A DNA stretch of 64,000 bases. Source: GCA-002726655 sp046582185. GTDB taxonomy: Bacteria; Pseudomonadota; Gammaproteobacteria; Pseudomonadales; Azotimanducaceae. Below are positions 8,061 through 17,203 of the stretch, in pieces (the first letter of the stretch is position 1; each line of letters begins with the position of its first letter). A program made the position numbers and the translations under genes. The stretch covers positions 1 to 64,000 of the forward strand of contig JAYGEX010000005.1 of NCBI GenBank assembly GCA_046582185.1, read 5' to 3'. Under the pieces are notes generated by a model that saw nothing but the letters and a program-made list of their open reading frames with translations, ran no database searches and had not been told where the DNA came from.

Positions 8061-10916
8061 ATGGCACCTGGCATTGATGAGGAAGTAGCACTGCAGGCAA
8101 AGCGATTATTTGGCTCTGCTGACGCTGAACAATTCCAGCGTGTTTGTTTGCTAAGTGAATATGTAAAGCACTGCCTTTTGCGGCATTTCGATATCGTTAG
8201 CGAGCTCGTTGCTAGCCGCGACTTAACTAATTCCTACGCTGAAAATGAACTAGACAGGAACATCCGCCAGTCATTGTCGACAACAAATTCATTCGACGTC
8301 AAGCTGCGTGAAATAAGGCGCAGGGAAATGATCCGGATCATCTTTCGGGACTTCTCAAGAGTAGCCGATCTTGATGAGACAACTGGCGATCTTTCCGATC
8401 TTGCAGATACTTGTATCTCGGTTTGTCTGGAGCATCATTTTGACGCGGCTTGCGCTACCTATGGTATTCCAAAGTCATGGGATGGGAGTGCGCAACAAAT
8501 GTCAGTTCTTGCTCTGGGAAAGTTGGGCGCCAGAGAACTTAATCTTTCATCAGACATTGACTTGATATTCCTGTACGACGCACAAGGCGTGGCATCTTCC
8601 GAATCAGGTAAGGAAACCAGTAACCAGGCCTTCTTCCTTAAGGTGTCCCGTCAGATAATCTCTTCGCTCAACAATACCACCCAGGCGGGTTTTGTGTTTC
8701 GCGTTGATATGCGCCTTCGGCCGTATGGTGAAAGCGGCGCACTAATTTTGCATCGAGCTGCGATGGAAAAATATTTTGTGGAGCAGGGAAGAGACTGGGA
8801 AAGATATGCCTTTATCAAGGCTCGCGTCGTTGCAGGAGATATTGAACATGGTAAGGACTTTCTGGCCTGGCTAAAGCCTTTCGTTTACCGCAAACATCTT
8901 GATTATGGTGCGATAGAATCCCTTCGGGATATGAAACGGTTGATCAATCGGCAAGTTGAAATTAATGATTTGCAACAGGATCTGAAGTTAGGGCCGGGAG
9001 GTATCAGAGAGGTTGAGTTTATTGCGCAGGCACATCAATTGATATTTGGCGGCAATAATCCTGATTTGCGGGAGCGTCGCTTGCGCAAAGTGTTGCGGAC
9101 CTGTGGGCAAGAATCCTATCTGCCGGAAGATGTTGTTCATTCTCTGGAGTTGGCCTATGTATTTTTAAGAAATTCCGAGCACGCCATTCAGGGATGGAAT
9201 GACAAACAAACACAGAAGCTGCCAGAAGACGAAGCATCCAGATCCCGCCTGGCAGAGGTGATGGCTTGCGCGAATTGGGTAGATTATGTGCGAGTTCTGG
9301 AGCGGCATCGAAGTCTTGTAAGAGACAGCTTCGCAACGCTAATGAGTGCTAATCAGGCAGAGACGGATAACCTGGTGGAAGGGAATCTCTTTTGGTTAAG
9401 CGTCTGGGCGGATCCTGGCTCCGCTAAAGCGGTGAAGTATCTTGAATCTGCGGGATTTTCCGATGCCAAATCCGTAACGGCTCAACTATCTGATTTCATT
9501 TCAAGGCTTGGCGAGTTACAGGAGATAGGTCAGGAGAGGCTCAATAAGCTGATGCCCATCATCTTGAGTCTTGCTGCCGGTCAAAAGGATCCGGATACAA
9601 CGGTAGAGAGGCTGCTTCCTGTAATTGAGGCCGTTTTGCGGCGGAGCACCTATCTTGCTTTCCTGCTGGAAAATGCCGACGCGCTGAAGCGAACAGTGGA
9701 TCTTTGCGCCATGAGCCCCTGGATCGCAACTCAGCTGAAGGAAATGCCCATACTGTTGTATGAGCTATCTGATCGAAATACCCATGAGGTCAGTTTCGGT
9801 AAGGCCGAATTGGTCTCCCAGCTAGATTCCATGATGATGGTCCTTGAAGATCATGACCTCGAGGCGCAGATGGATACCTTGAGGCAATTTAAGAGCGGCG
9901 CGATTTTGAGAATTGCCGCCTTCGAATTACTGGGCTTACTGCCGGTAATGAAGGCCTCTGATGCTCTGACCAGAATAGCTGAACTGGTATTGCAGAAGGC
10001 TTTTGAGTTGGCATGGCAGCAGCTCGTTGCCAAACACGGCTTGCCAATAAGTCGGGAAGCACCGTTCAAGCATGGTGAATTCGCGATCATCGCCTACGGC
10101 AAGCTCGGCGGCATAGAGCTTGCTTACGGTTCCGATCTGGATCTGGTTTTTGTGGTTGATGGCGATATACATGGCAGTACCGACGGCGAAAAGCAAATTA
10201 ACAACAATGTGTTCTTTTCGCGAATGGCGCAGCGAATCATTCATATCCTTACATTATTTACGAGCCTGGGATCACTTTACGAGGTCGATATGAGGCTTCG
10301 TCCATCTGGCAATAAAGGCCCCATAATAACAACCGTGGGTGCTTATGAGCGCTATCTGGAAAGTGAGGCATGGACCTGGGAACACCAGGCGCTGGTAAGA
10401 GCGAGATTTGTTGCCGGGCATGCGTCGACCGGCGAGCGATTTAGTGAGATAAGAAGCAAGTCGCTGGCTAAGGTTCGCGATAATGCTGCCTTAATGAGCG
10501 ATGTGACGGGTATGCGAGAGAAAATGCGCAAGCATCTAGCCAGTGATTCTGGCAACGAGGATTCACTCGAGCAGGAAGATTCAAGTATGTTAGTTGCGGG
10601 TTTTGATCTTAAACATGACGTCGGGGCTATTGTCGATATTGAATTTATGGTGCAATATGCCGTCCTCGCTTCGGCACACGAGTTTAAAGAGTTAACTCGC
10701 TGGACAGACAAGATACGTTTGCTGGATGAAATGCAGGCGTTGCATCTCTTCCAGGCAGAGGAAATTGAATTATTGCAAGATGCGTATCTGGCCTATCGTT
10801 CGGTTGTTCATTATCAATGGTTAGGCGGTGAAATGGCTTCTTTTAGCCAGCTCCAGGAATATCGACAGGCAGTCGTTTCAGTCTGGAATAAATATATGAC
10901 GAACAAACAAATTTAA
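8061..10916 (+). CDS. glnE: Bifunctional glutamine synthetase adenylyltransferase/deadenylylase
   Basis: GlnE adenylylates and deadenylylates glutamine synthetase in response to PII and glutamine, controlling ammonium assimilation. The 951-residue protein has two nucleotidyltransferase domains: the first with LGKLGARELNLSSDIDL near residue 155, which removes AMP, and the second with GKLGGIELAYGSDLDLVF near 685, which adds AMP. Each is followed by a helical region; RVDMRLRPYGESG and EVDMRLRPSGNKG mark the paired catalytic cores. Length equals the E. coli enzyme. It lies between the GspE-family gene and ilvE, and the glnE-ilvE-waaF order is as in Pseudomonas. All catalytic Asp residues appear present. 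Confidence 0.97.
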   Translation: MAPGIDEEVALQAKRLFGSADAEQFQRVCLLSEYVKHCLLRHFDIVSELVASRDLTNSYAENELDRNIRQSLSTTNSFDVKLREIRRREMIRIIFRDFSRVADLDETTGDLSDLADTCISVCLEHHFDAACATYGIPKSWDGSAQQMSVLALGKLGARELNLSSDIDLIFLYDAQGVASSESGKETSNQAFFLKVSRQIISSLNNTTQAGFVFRVDMRLRPYGESGALILHRAAMEKYFVEQGRDWERYAFIKARVVAGDIEHGKDFLAWLKPFVYRKHLDYGAIESLRDMKRLINRQVEINDLQQDLKLGPGGIREVEFIAQAHQLIFGGNNPDLRERRLRKVLRTCGQESYLPEDVVHSLELAYVFLRNSEHAIQGWNDKQTQKLPEDEASRSRLAEVMACANWVDYVRVLERHRSLVRDSFATLMSANQAETDNLVEGNLFWLSVWADPGSAKAVKYLESAGFSDAKSVTAQLSDFISRLGELQEIGQERLNKLMPIILSLAAGQKDPDTTVERLLPVIEAVLRRSTYLAFLLENADALKRTVDLCAMSPWIATQLKEMPILLYELSDRNTHEVSFGKAELVSQLDSMMMVLEDHDLEAQMDTLRQFKSGAILRIAAFELLGLLPVMKASDALTRIAELVLQKAFELAWQQLVAKHGLPISREAPFKHGEFAIIAYGKLGGIELAYGSDLDLVFVVDGDIHGSTDGEKQINNNVFFSRMAQRIIHILTLFTSLGSLYEVDMRLRPSGNKGPIITTVGAYERYLESEAWTWEHQALVRARFVAGHASTGERFSEIRSKSLAKVRDNAALMSDVTGMREKMRKHLASDSGNEDSLEQEDSSMLVAGFDLKHDVGAIVDIEFMVQYAVLASAHEFKELTRWTDKIRLLDEMQALHLFQAEEIELLQDAYLAYRSVVHYQWLGGEMASFSQLQEYRQAVVSVWNKYMTNKQI

Positions 10917-10935
10917 ATTGATTTAGGAAGGTCAG

Positions 10936-11868
10936 ATGGGTGATTCGCTAGCAGATAGAGATGGCGTGATCTGGTTCGACGGGGAACTTGTTCCCTGGCG
11001 TGAAGCAAAAATACATGTGCTTACTCATACATTGCATTATGGGCTCGGTGTCTTTGAGGGCGTCAGGGCATATCCAACGGATAAAGGCCCGGTGATCTTC
11101 CGCCTGCAGGAGCATACGGATAGACTATTCAATTCTGCGCATATACTCAATTTCGAAATTCCCTTCACAAAAGAAGAGATATACCAGGCGCAGATAGATG
11201 TTGTTAGGGAGAACAAGCTTAAAGAAGCCTACCTCAGACCTATGTGTTTTTATGGTTCCGAGGCCCTCGGTTTGCGTGCTGAAGGCTTGAAGTCCCACTG
11301 CATTGTTGCTGCCTGGGAATGGCCTGTATATATGACACCAGAAGCGACCCATGAAGGTATCAAGGTCAGAACTTCATCCTATACCCGGCATCATGTCAAT
11401 ATCACCATGTGTAAGGCAAAGGCAAATGGTAACTACATCAATTCCATGCTGGCACTAAGAGAAGCGCTGGACAGTGGCTGCGAAGAAGCGCTGCTACTGG
11501 ATAATGAAGGATATGTTGCTGAAGGTAGTGGCGAAAATATCTTCCTGGTTCAGAAAGGTAAGTTAGTAACACCTGAACTTACCTCATGCCTTGAAGGCAT
11601 AACACGAGACACTGTAATATCGTTCGCGGCAGAGATTGGCCTTGAAGTGCTGGAGCGTAGAATTACCCGCGATGAAGTTTATATCGCAGAGGAAGCGTTC
11701 TTTACTGGCACTGCAGCTGAAGTACTGCCTATTAAGGAACTTGATGGACGGAAAATCGGTAATGGGGGGCGCGGACCTATCACTGAAAAACTGCAGTCAA
11801 TGTACTTCGACCAGGTAATGGGCCGTCGCAGCGAGCATCCGGTATGGTCAACAGTAGTCAATAGTTAG
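10936..11868 (+). CDS. ilvE: Branched-chain amino acid aminotransferase
   Basis: IlvE makes the final transamination to leucine, isoleucine and valine using glutamate and PLP. The sequence is a class IV aminotransferase of 310 residues with LTHTLHYGLGVFEGVRAY early, the PLP-lysine segment CKAKANGNYINSML near residue 160, EGSGENIFLV, and EAFFTGTAAEVLPI close to the end. A strong AGGAAGG precedes the ATG. Length and motifs match the Pseudomonas/E. coli enzyme. It ends 4 bases before waaF, so the LPS genes may share its transcript, the arrangement known from Pseudomonas. Confidence 0.97.
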   Translation: MGDSLADRDGVIWFDGELVPWREAKIHVLTHTLHYGLGVFEGVRAYPTDKGPVIFRLQEHTDRLFNSAHILNFEIPFTKEEIYQAQIDVVRENKLKEAYLRPMCFYGSEALGLRAEGLKSHCIVAAWEWPVYMTPEATHEGIKVRTSSYTRHHVNITMCKAKANGNYINSMLALREALDSGCEEALLLDNEGYVAEGSGENIFLVQKGKLVTPELTSCLEGITRDTVISFAAEIGLEVLERRITRDEVYIAEEAFFTGTAAEVLPIKELDGRKIGNGGRGPITEKLQSMYFDQVMGRRSEHPVWSTVVNS

Positions 11869-11872
11869 TTTT

Positions 11873-12922
11873 ATGAATGACCGTATCCTAATCGTTGGTC
11901 CGTCGTGGGTCGGCGATATGGTGATGGCGCAAACGCTCTTTAAGTCATTGGCCAAAACGCGACCCGGGGTGCAGATTGATGTTATGGCGCCTCCAGCTGC
12001 GCTTGCGGTAGCCAATAGGATGCAGGAAGTTGATCGCACAATCCTGTTCGACATAGCACACGGTCAACTTGGAATTTCGTATCGCCGGCAATTTGCCAGG
12101 TCTTTGAAAGATCGCGACTATCAGCAAGCTATTGTTCTACCCAACTCACTTAAGTCTGCACTGGTACCGTGGTTTGCGGATATAGAGAATCGCACGGGTT
12201 TTTTGGGTGAAATGCGCTATTTCCTGCTGAATGACATTCGATTGCTGGATAAGAAGCGACTGCCGAGGATGATCGATCGATTCGTCGCCCTGGGTGATGA
12301 ACCTAATACTAAAGATGCCAGTCTTCCGGTGCCTTCTCTTCCAGAGCTTTCTTTTCCCGAGCTGGGCGTAGATAGCAAAAACCAGTCAGAATGCCTGTCC
12401 AGATTGAGTCTCGACATGGAACGGCCGGTATTGGCTATATGTCCCGGCGCCGAATTTGGCGATGCAAAGAGATGGCCTGAGGCCCATTATGCGGGGCTTT
12501 GCAACTATGCGATAGAACGAGGCATGCAGGTCTGGATCTTTGGATCGCCTCGCGATGAAAAGGTAGCCGCAGGCATCGTCTCAGGTATTGATGATAAAGC
12601 CCGGTCTCATAATCTTACTGGCCGGACGACCCTGGTCGATGTCGTTGACTTGCTGGCATTGGCCCGACTGGTGGTCAGCAATGATTCGGGATTAATGCAT
12701 ATTGCCGCTGCCGTCGGCTGCGAAACCACCGTTGTCTACGGATCAACCTCGCCTGACTTTACGCCACCGCTGACGCATAAACTGAATATTGTGAGCGATA
12801 AATTGTCCTGCAGCCCGTGCTTTAAGAGAGATTGTCCACTGGGTCACAAAGATTGTCTGAACAAACTTCTACCGGATCGACTTCACCCCATTATAGACAA
12901 TGTGCTGGGTGAATCCCGATGA
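11873..12922 (+). CDS. waaF: ADP-heptose:LPS heptosyltransferase II
   Basis: WaaF adds the second L-glycero-D-manno-heptose to the LPS inner core at the cytoplasmic face of the inner membrane. It is a GT9 protein of 349 residues. The N-terminal motif ILIVGPSWVGDMVMAQTLF is characteristic of WaaF. The C-terminal half has CPGAEFGDAKRWPEAHYA, then VSNDSGLMHIAAAVG (donor site) and a Cys-rich SCSPCFKRDCPLGHKDC segment found in many WaaF proteins. It precedes waaC by 32 bases. The donor ADP-heptose would come from the HldE encoded at 27.5 kb. No membrane segment; GT9 enzymes are peripheral. Confidence 0.95.
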   Translation: MNDRILIVGPSWVGDMVMAQTLFKSLAKTRPGVQIDVMAPPAALAVANRMQEVDRTILFDIAHGQLGISYRRQFARSLKDRDYQQAIVLPNSLKSALVPWFADIENRTGFLGEMRYFLLNDIRLLDKKRLPRMIDRFVALGDEPNTKDASLPVPSLPELSFPELGVDSKNQSECLSRLSLDMERPVLAICPGAEFGDAKRWPEAHYAGLCNYAIERGMQVWIFGSPRDEKVAAGIVSGIDDKARSHNLTGRTTLVDVVDLLALARLVVSNDSGLMHIAAAVGCETTVVYGSTSPDFTPPLTHKLNIVSDKLSCSPCFKRDCPLGHKDCLNKLLPDRLHPIIDNVLGESR

Positions 12923-12954
12923 GACCATCCACATGAGAGAAGGATGAAAGTAGC

Positions 12955-14082
12955 GTGAAGGTGCTGATCATCAAAATGTCGTCCCTGGGAGATGTGCTTC
13001 ATGCCCTGCCCGCGGTGACCGATGCCCTAAACAAACGTGCCGACATTCACTTTCACTGGCTTGTGGAAGAGGGGTTCCAGGATGTGCCGGGCATGCACCC
13101 TGGTATTGAGAAAGTCATTCCTATCGCGATAAGGCGTTGGCGGAAGAACTGGATCGGCACAATATTGAGCGGCGAGCTGGGTGAATTTGTTAAGGAATTG
13201 AGAAGCGAGCACTATGATCTGGTGATTGATGCCCAGGGACTGATCAAGAGCGCCATGGTTGGAATGATCGCTCGCGGTCCGGTATCTGGCTTTGATCGCC
13301 ACTCCATCCGGGAGAAGCTTGCCTCCGTTTCTTATCGTGAATCTCAAAGCGTTGCCATGGACCTACATGCGGTTGAACGTCAGCGCCGCTTGTTTGCAAA
13401 GATATTCAGCTATGAGATTAGCGGTGCGCCAGACTTTGGATTGTCAGGCGATTATTCGCAAGATCATTCTTCACAAGACTCATCTTTACAAGAAACGGCT
13501 TCAAAAAATAATGGGTTGCACCTGGCTAAGTCCTCTGGGCACGCGGGTGGCAGAATAATGTTACTTCATGGCACGACCTGGGAATCGAAGCTGTGGCCGG
13601 AATCATACTGGGCTCAACTAAGTAGCCTCGCACAGGATCGAGGCTTCGATGTCCTTATCCCTGCAGGGAATGAAATTGAATCAGCGCGCGCTCATCATAT
13701 TGCTGAAGATAGCCGAGCGACTGTCCTTGAGGGTGCAGACCTTCGTGAGCTCGCCGCCGTAATGGCACAATGTTCGGGGGTCGTCTCTGTGGATACGGGC
13801 CTCGGCCATATGGCAGTCGCGCTGGATCTACCCCTGGTTGCTATATATGGTTCGACAGATCCGGGCCTTACCGGTGTATATGGGGAAAGGCAGAAGGTGA
13901 TAGTGAGCGATCACTTACCATGTATTCCCTGTAGAAAACGAATCTGCAGGTATGCGATTGAAGACTATTCGAGTAAAATTTATCCTCCTTGTTATCAACC
14001 CATTACGCCGGAACTAGTGTGGCAAGCCTTACAATTTCAAATCAGCCAATCGAACAAAAATTCGAACACCCAGTCAAACTGA
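12955..14082 (+). CDS. waaC: ADP-heptose:LPS heptosyltransferase I
   Basis: WaaC adds the first heptose to Kdo2-lipid A. It is a GT9 protein of 375 residues starting at GTG, with VLIIKMSSLGDVLHALPAV, the acceptor-side loop DAQGLIKSAMVG, and SVDTGLGHMAVALDLPLVA at the donor site. It has two oddities. Residues about 164-195 are a Ser/Gln/Asp-rich linker (SQDHSSQDSSLQE), encoded by imperfect short DNA repeats, that lengthens the inter-domain loop. The last residues overlap the start of the next gene by about 64 bases in another frame. The C-terminal Cys residues (CIPCRKRIC) resemble the WaaF Cys segment. Order waaF-waaC-waaG is as in Pseudomonas. Confidence 0.95.
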   Translation: MKVLIIKMSSLGDVLHALPAVTDALNKRADIHFHWLVEEGFQDVPGMHPGIEKVIPIAIRRWRKNWIGTILSGELGEFVKELRSEHYDLVIDAQGLIKSAMVGMIARGPVSGFDRHSIREKLASVSYRESQSVAMDLHAVERQRRLFAKIFSYEISGAPDFGLSGDYSQDHSSQDSSLQETASKNNGLHLAKSSGHAGGRIMLLHGTTWESKLWPESYWAQLSSLAQDRGFDVLIPAGNEIESARAHHIAEDSRATVLEGADLRELAAVMAQCSGVVSVDTGLGHMAVALDLPLVAIYGSTDPGLTGVYGERQKVIVSDHLPCIPCRKRICRYAIEDYSSKIYPPCYQPITPELVWQALQFQISQSNKNSNTQSN

Positions 14083-16379
14083 AGCTGGCCTTCTGCCTAT
14101 ATAAGTACTTCCCTTATGGTGGTTTGCAGCGAGATTTTATTCGAATCGCCAGGGAGTGTCAGGACAGGGGACATAGCATCAGAGTCTATGCCCTGGTCTG
14201 GCGTGGCGACGTACCGGATGGCTTTGACGTTATCATTGTTCCGGTAGTCGCGCTGACCAATCACACCCGATACGAGCGCTTTCATTTCTGGGTTCGAAAC
14301 GCGCTGCGCAAGGACCCGGTTGATGGAGTAATTGGGCTCAACAAGATGCCGGGCCTTGATGTCTATTATGCAGCGGACTCCTGTTATGAAGAGAAGGCTC
14401 AGACTCAAAGGAGCTGGTTGTACAGGCAACTGCCTCGATATAGGCATTTCGCCAAATTCGAGCGTGCAGTCTTTGGGGAAGACTGTGAGACGGAGGTTCT
14501 AATGATCTCCGAGACTCAAAAACCATTCTTTAAAAAATACTATCAGACACCTGAACAGAGGATGCACTTTCTGCCCCCTGGTATTTCCCGCGACAGGATT
14601 GCGCCGGACAATGCGCTGGATATTCGCTTAAGTACGCGCCAGTCATTAGGCGTCGCCGAGGATAAGTATGTACTGCTTATGGTAGGCTCCGGATTTATCA
14701 AGAAGGGGCTGAATCGTTCCCTGTGTGCGGTGAGATCACTGCCCAGAAAGATTCGCACCAAGATCAGATTGTTTGTCATCGGCGAAGATAATCCAGCACC
14801 CTTCAAACGAATGATCCTGGCGCTGGGATTACGAAAACAGGTGACGATCCTTGCCGGGCGCGATGATGTCCCGGAATTTTTGCTGGCCAGCGACATCTTG
14901 CTGCACCCGGCGCTGGACGAAAATGCAGGCATCATATTGCTTGAGGCGATTGTCTCAGGCCTGCCAGTCCTGGCAACAGATATTTGTGGCTATGGTCACT
15001 ACGTTGAGGAGGCGGATGTAGGATATCTCATCAAAAGTCCTTTCCGACAGAAAGTGTTTAATACCAAATTACTGGAAATGATCAACAGCGAACGACGAAG
15101 CGAGTGGAAAGCAAATGGTCGATCCTTCTCTGAAAAGGCGAATATCTATTCCCTGCCAGAGATGGCCTCGGAAATCATTGAGCGGGTCACGCTAAATCGC
15201 TATCAGTACGATTCAAAACATGAAGTCCTGGCATTTTGTCTGTTCAAGTATTTCCCCTTTGGTGGTCTGCAACGGGATTTTATTCGTATTGCAGAGGAAT
15301 GCCAGAAACGCGGATATCAAATCAGGGTATATACATTACTCTGGCAAGGCCCCGTTCCGCTTGGGTTTGATGTGGTAATAGTGCCTGTGACCGCAGTGAC
15401 CAACCATACGCGATACCAGCGATTCTCTGACTGGGTGGACGCGCATCTTGATGCCTACCCGGTAAAAAAGGTGATTGGCTTTAACAAGATGCCGGGCCTG
15501 GATATCTATTATGCTGCCGATGCATGTTATGAAGAGAAAGCTCAAATGCAGAGAGGTCATATCTACCGGACACTTCCCAGATATAGACATTTTTCCAGAT
15601 TTGAGCGGGCTGTGTTCGAGGTTGAATCCAAGACTGAAATTCTCATGATTTCTGAAGTCCAGAAGCCGCTCTTTCTTAATTATTATGGTACGCCTCTGGA
15701 GCGATTCCATTTGTTGCCGCCCGGGATCAGCCTTGACAGAATGGCGCCGGAGAACAGTGATGAGCTACGGCGCTCCCTGCGTACGGAATTCTCCATCGAA
15801 ACTGACGAAACTTTGTTGTTGATGGTTGGTTCAGGGTTTATTACCAAGGGACTCGACCGAATCTTGCTGGGGATGCAGGCCTTGCCAGCGGATGTCCAAG
15901 CAAAGACAAAATTAATAGTGGTTGGCCAGGACTCGCCCAGTGCGTTTCAGCGAATGGCGGCTCGGCTCGGCCTGAAGGACCAGATCAATATACTGAAGGG
16001 AAGGGAAGACATTCCCAGGTTTTTGTTAGGCGCAGATCTTCTGCTTCTTCCTGCCTATCTCGAAAATACAGGTACCGTAATTCTTGAAGCCATCGTTGCC
16101 GGATTGCCGGTACTTGCAACCGACGTATGCGGTTATGCAAATTACGTCATTGAAGCCGGGGCCGGTCGTCTGATTCCGTCGCCATTCGAGCAGGAAGTCA
16201 TGAATGAAATACTACATTCCATGATCGTTTCTGATGAGTGGGGCGAGTGGAAGGGCAATGGTCTGAGCTATTCGAAGGTTGCTGACATTTACAGTATGCC
16301 GCAACGGGCAGCAGATTTTATTGGCGCCTCAATCGAACATGATCATTCTGAGTTACTGCATGTGGACAGTAGGCATTGA
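14019..16379 (+). CDS. Tandem fusion of two WaaG-type LPS core glycosyltransferases
   Basis: WaaG is a GT4 enzyme that adds the first hexose to heptose II. This single 786-residue frame contains two whole WaaG copies. Copy 1 begins LKLAFCLYKYFPYGGLQRDF (about residue 21). Copy 2 begins VLAFCLFKYFPFGGLQRDF (about residue 403). Each has VIGxNKMPGLD, YYAADxCYEEKAQ, LPPGIS, and an intact E-x7-E catalytic motif (E301/E309 and E682/E690). Copy 1 keeps HP before the motif; copy 2 has LP. The copies are strongly similar but clearly diverged throughout. No start or stop codon lies between them. The start is uncertain: GTG 14019, or TTG 13989, both inside waaC. waaP follows with a TGATG overlap. Confidence 0.9.
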   Translation: MASLTISNQPIEQKFEHPVKLKLAFCLYKYFPYGGLQRDFIRIARECQDRGHSIRVYALVWRGDVPDGFDVIIVPVVALTNHTRYERFHFWVRNALRKDPVDGVIGLNKMPGLDVYYAADSCYEEKAQTQRSWLYRQLPRYRHFAKFERAVFGEDCETEVLMISETQKPFFKKYYQTPEQRMHFLPPGISRDRIAPDNALDIRLSTRQSLGVAEDKYVLLMVGSGFIKKGLNRSLCAVRSLPRKIRTKIRLFVIGEDNPAPFKRMILALGLRKQVTILAGRDDVPEFLLASDILLHPALDENAGIILLEAIVSGLPVLATDICGYGHYVEEADVGYLIKSPFRQKVFNTKLLEMINSERRSEWKANGRSFSEKANIYSLPEMASEIIERVTLNRYQYDSKHEVLAFCLFKYFPFGGLQRDFIRIAEECQKRGYQIRVYTLLWQGPVPLGFDVVIVPVTAVTNHTRYQRFSDWVDAHLDAYPVKKVIGFNKMPGLDIYYAADACYEEKAQMQRGHIYRTLPRYRHFSRFERAVFEVESKTEILMISEVQKPLFLNYYGTPLERFHLLPPGISLDRMAPENSDELRRSLRTEFSIETDETLLLMVGSGFITKGLDRILLGMQALPADVQAKTKLIVVGQDSPSAFQRMAARLGLKDQINILKGREDIPRFLLGADLLLLPAYLENTGTVILEAIVAGLPVLATDVCGYANYVIEAGAGRLIPSPFEQEVMNEILHSMIVSDEWGEWKGNGLSYSKVADIYSMPQRAADFIGASIEHDHSELLHVDSRH

Positions 16380-17200
16380 TGCAGTATCTCAGCGATGAAC
16401 TGACGGGTTGCCTTGATATTGCCAGGCTCTTTGAAAGCGTGAGTAAGCTCGACGGTGAAACCTACAGGCAGGTTGAGAACCGAAAGACCATCCGCTTCAA
16501 GTGGAATGGGAAAGGCTATTTTGCGAAAACTCATGGCGGTGTCGGCTGGCTGGAAATCTTCAAGAACCTCAGTCAGTTGCGCTTGCCTGTACTTGGCGCA
16601 GCGAATGAATGGAAAGCCATTGAGAAATTAACCGAGCTTGGAATTGATACCATGCATCCTGTGGCCTACGTCAATGAAGGCTGGAATCCCGCGAGAATTC
16701 ATTCAGGAATCGTGACCCGCGAATTGGCTCAAACGATGAGCCTCGAAGACTATTGTGCATCCGGGGAAATGACCCTTGCTCTGAAGCGATACCTGATTCC
16801 CAAGATTGCTTCTGTATCGAGAGTACTCCACGAAAATGGCATCAATCATCGAGATTATTACATCTGTCATTTTCTAATGGATCTGAAAGCCCTGGATGGG
16901 GGTGAGCCTAGCATCTACCTGATCGATCTACATCGGGCCCAGATTAGAGCGCAGACACCCACGAGGTGGAAGGTAAAAGATGTTGGCGGTTTGTTTTTCT
17001 CTGCTTTCGATGTTGGGCTGACAGAGCGAGATCTATATCGATTCATGAAGATCTATTCTGGTCGTTCGTTAAGAGAGACGCTCGAGTACGACAGGTCATT
17101 CTGGCGAGCCGTGCTGGGTAGAGCTATACAGCTCTATAAGCAAGATGGCAGCCAGCTTCCAGCTTGGATAATGAATATTCAGAATCGTCTGGCGAATTAG
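16379..17200 (+). CDS. waaP: LPS core heptose(I) kinase
   Basis: WaaP phosphorylates heptose I, which stabilises the outer membrane and is essential in Pseudomonas. The 273-residue protein has FKWNGKGYFAKTHGGVGWLE, EIFKNLSQLRLPVLGAANEW, the catalytic loop NHRDYYICHFLMD near residue 155 and the metal-binding YLIDLHRAQIR. These are the hallmarks of the RfaP/WaaP family. The ATG at 16379 shares a base with the previous stop (TGATG), indicating translational coupling with the WaaG fusion. wapP follows after 3 bases. Cytoplasmic, ATP-dependent. Length is typical (about 265-270). Confidence 0.95.
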   Translation: MQYLSDELTGCLDIARLFESVSKLDGETYRQVENRKTIRFKWNGKGYFAKTHGGVGWLEIFKNLSQLRLPVLGAANEWKAIEKLTELGIDTMHPVAYVNEGWNPARIHSGIVTRELAQTMSLEDYCASGEMTLALKRYLIPKIASVSRVLHENGINHRDYYICHFLMDLKALDGGEPSIYLIDLHRAQIRAQTPTRWKVKDVGGLFFSAFDVGLTERDLYRFMKIYSGRSLRETLEYDRSFWRAVLGRAIQLYKQDGSQLPAWIMNIQNRLAN

Positions 17201-17203
17201 ATC

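Noticed and set aside
13989..14018. TTG at 13989 as start of the WaaG fusion
   Set aside because: GTG 14019 gives a shorter leader; both lie inside waaC, and neither adds conserved sequence before the domain.
14080..16379. Assembly duplication of one waaG gene
   Set aside because: The halves differ at many codons and amino acids throughout, so a recent copy error would not explain them.
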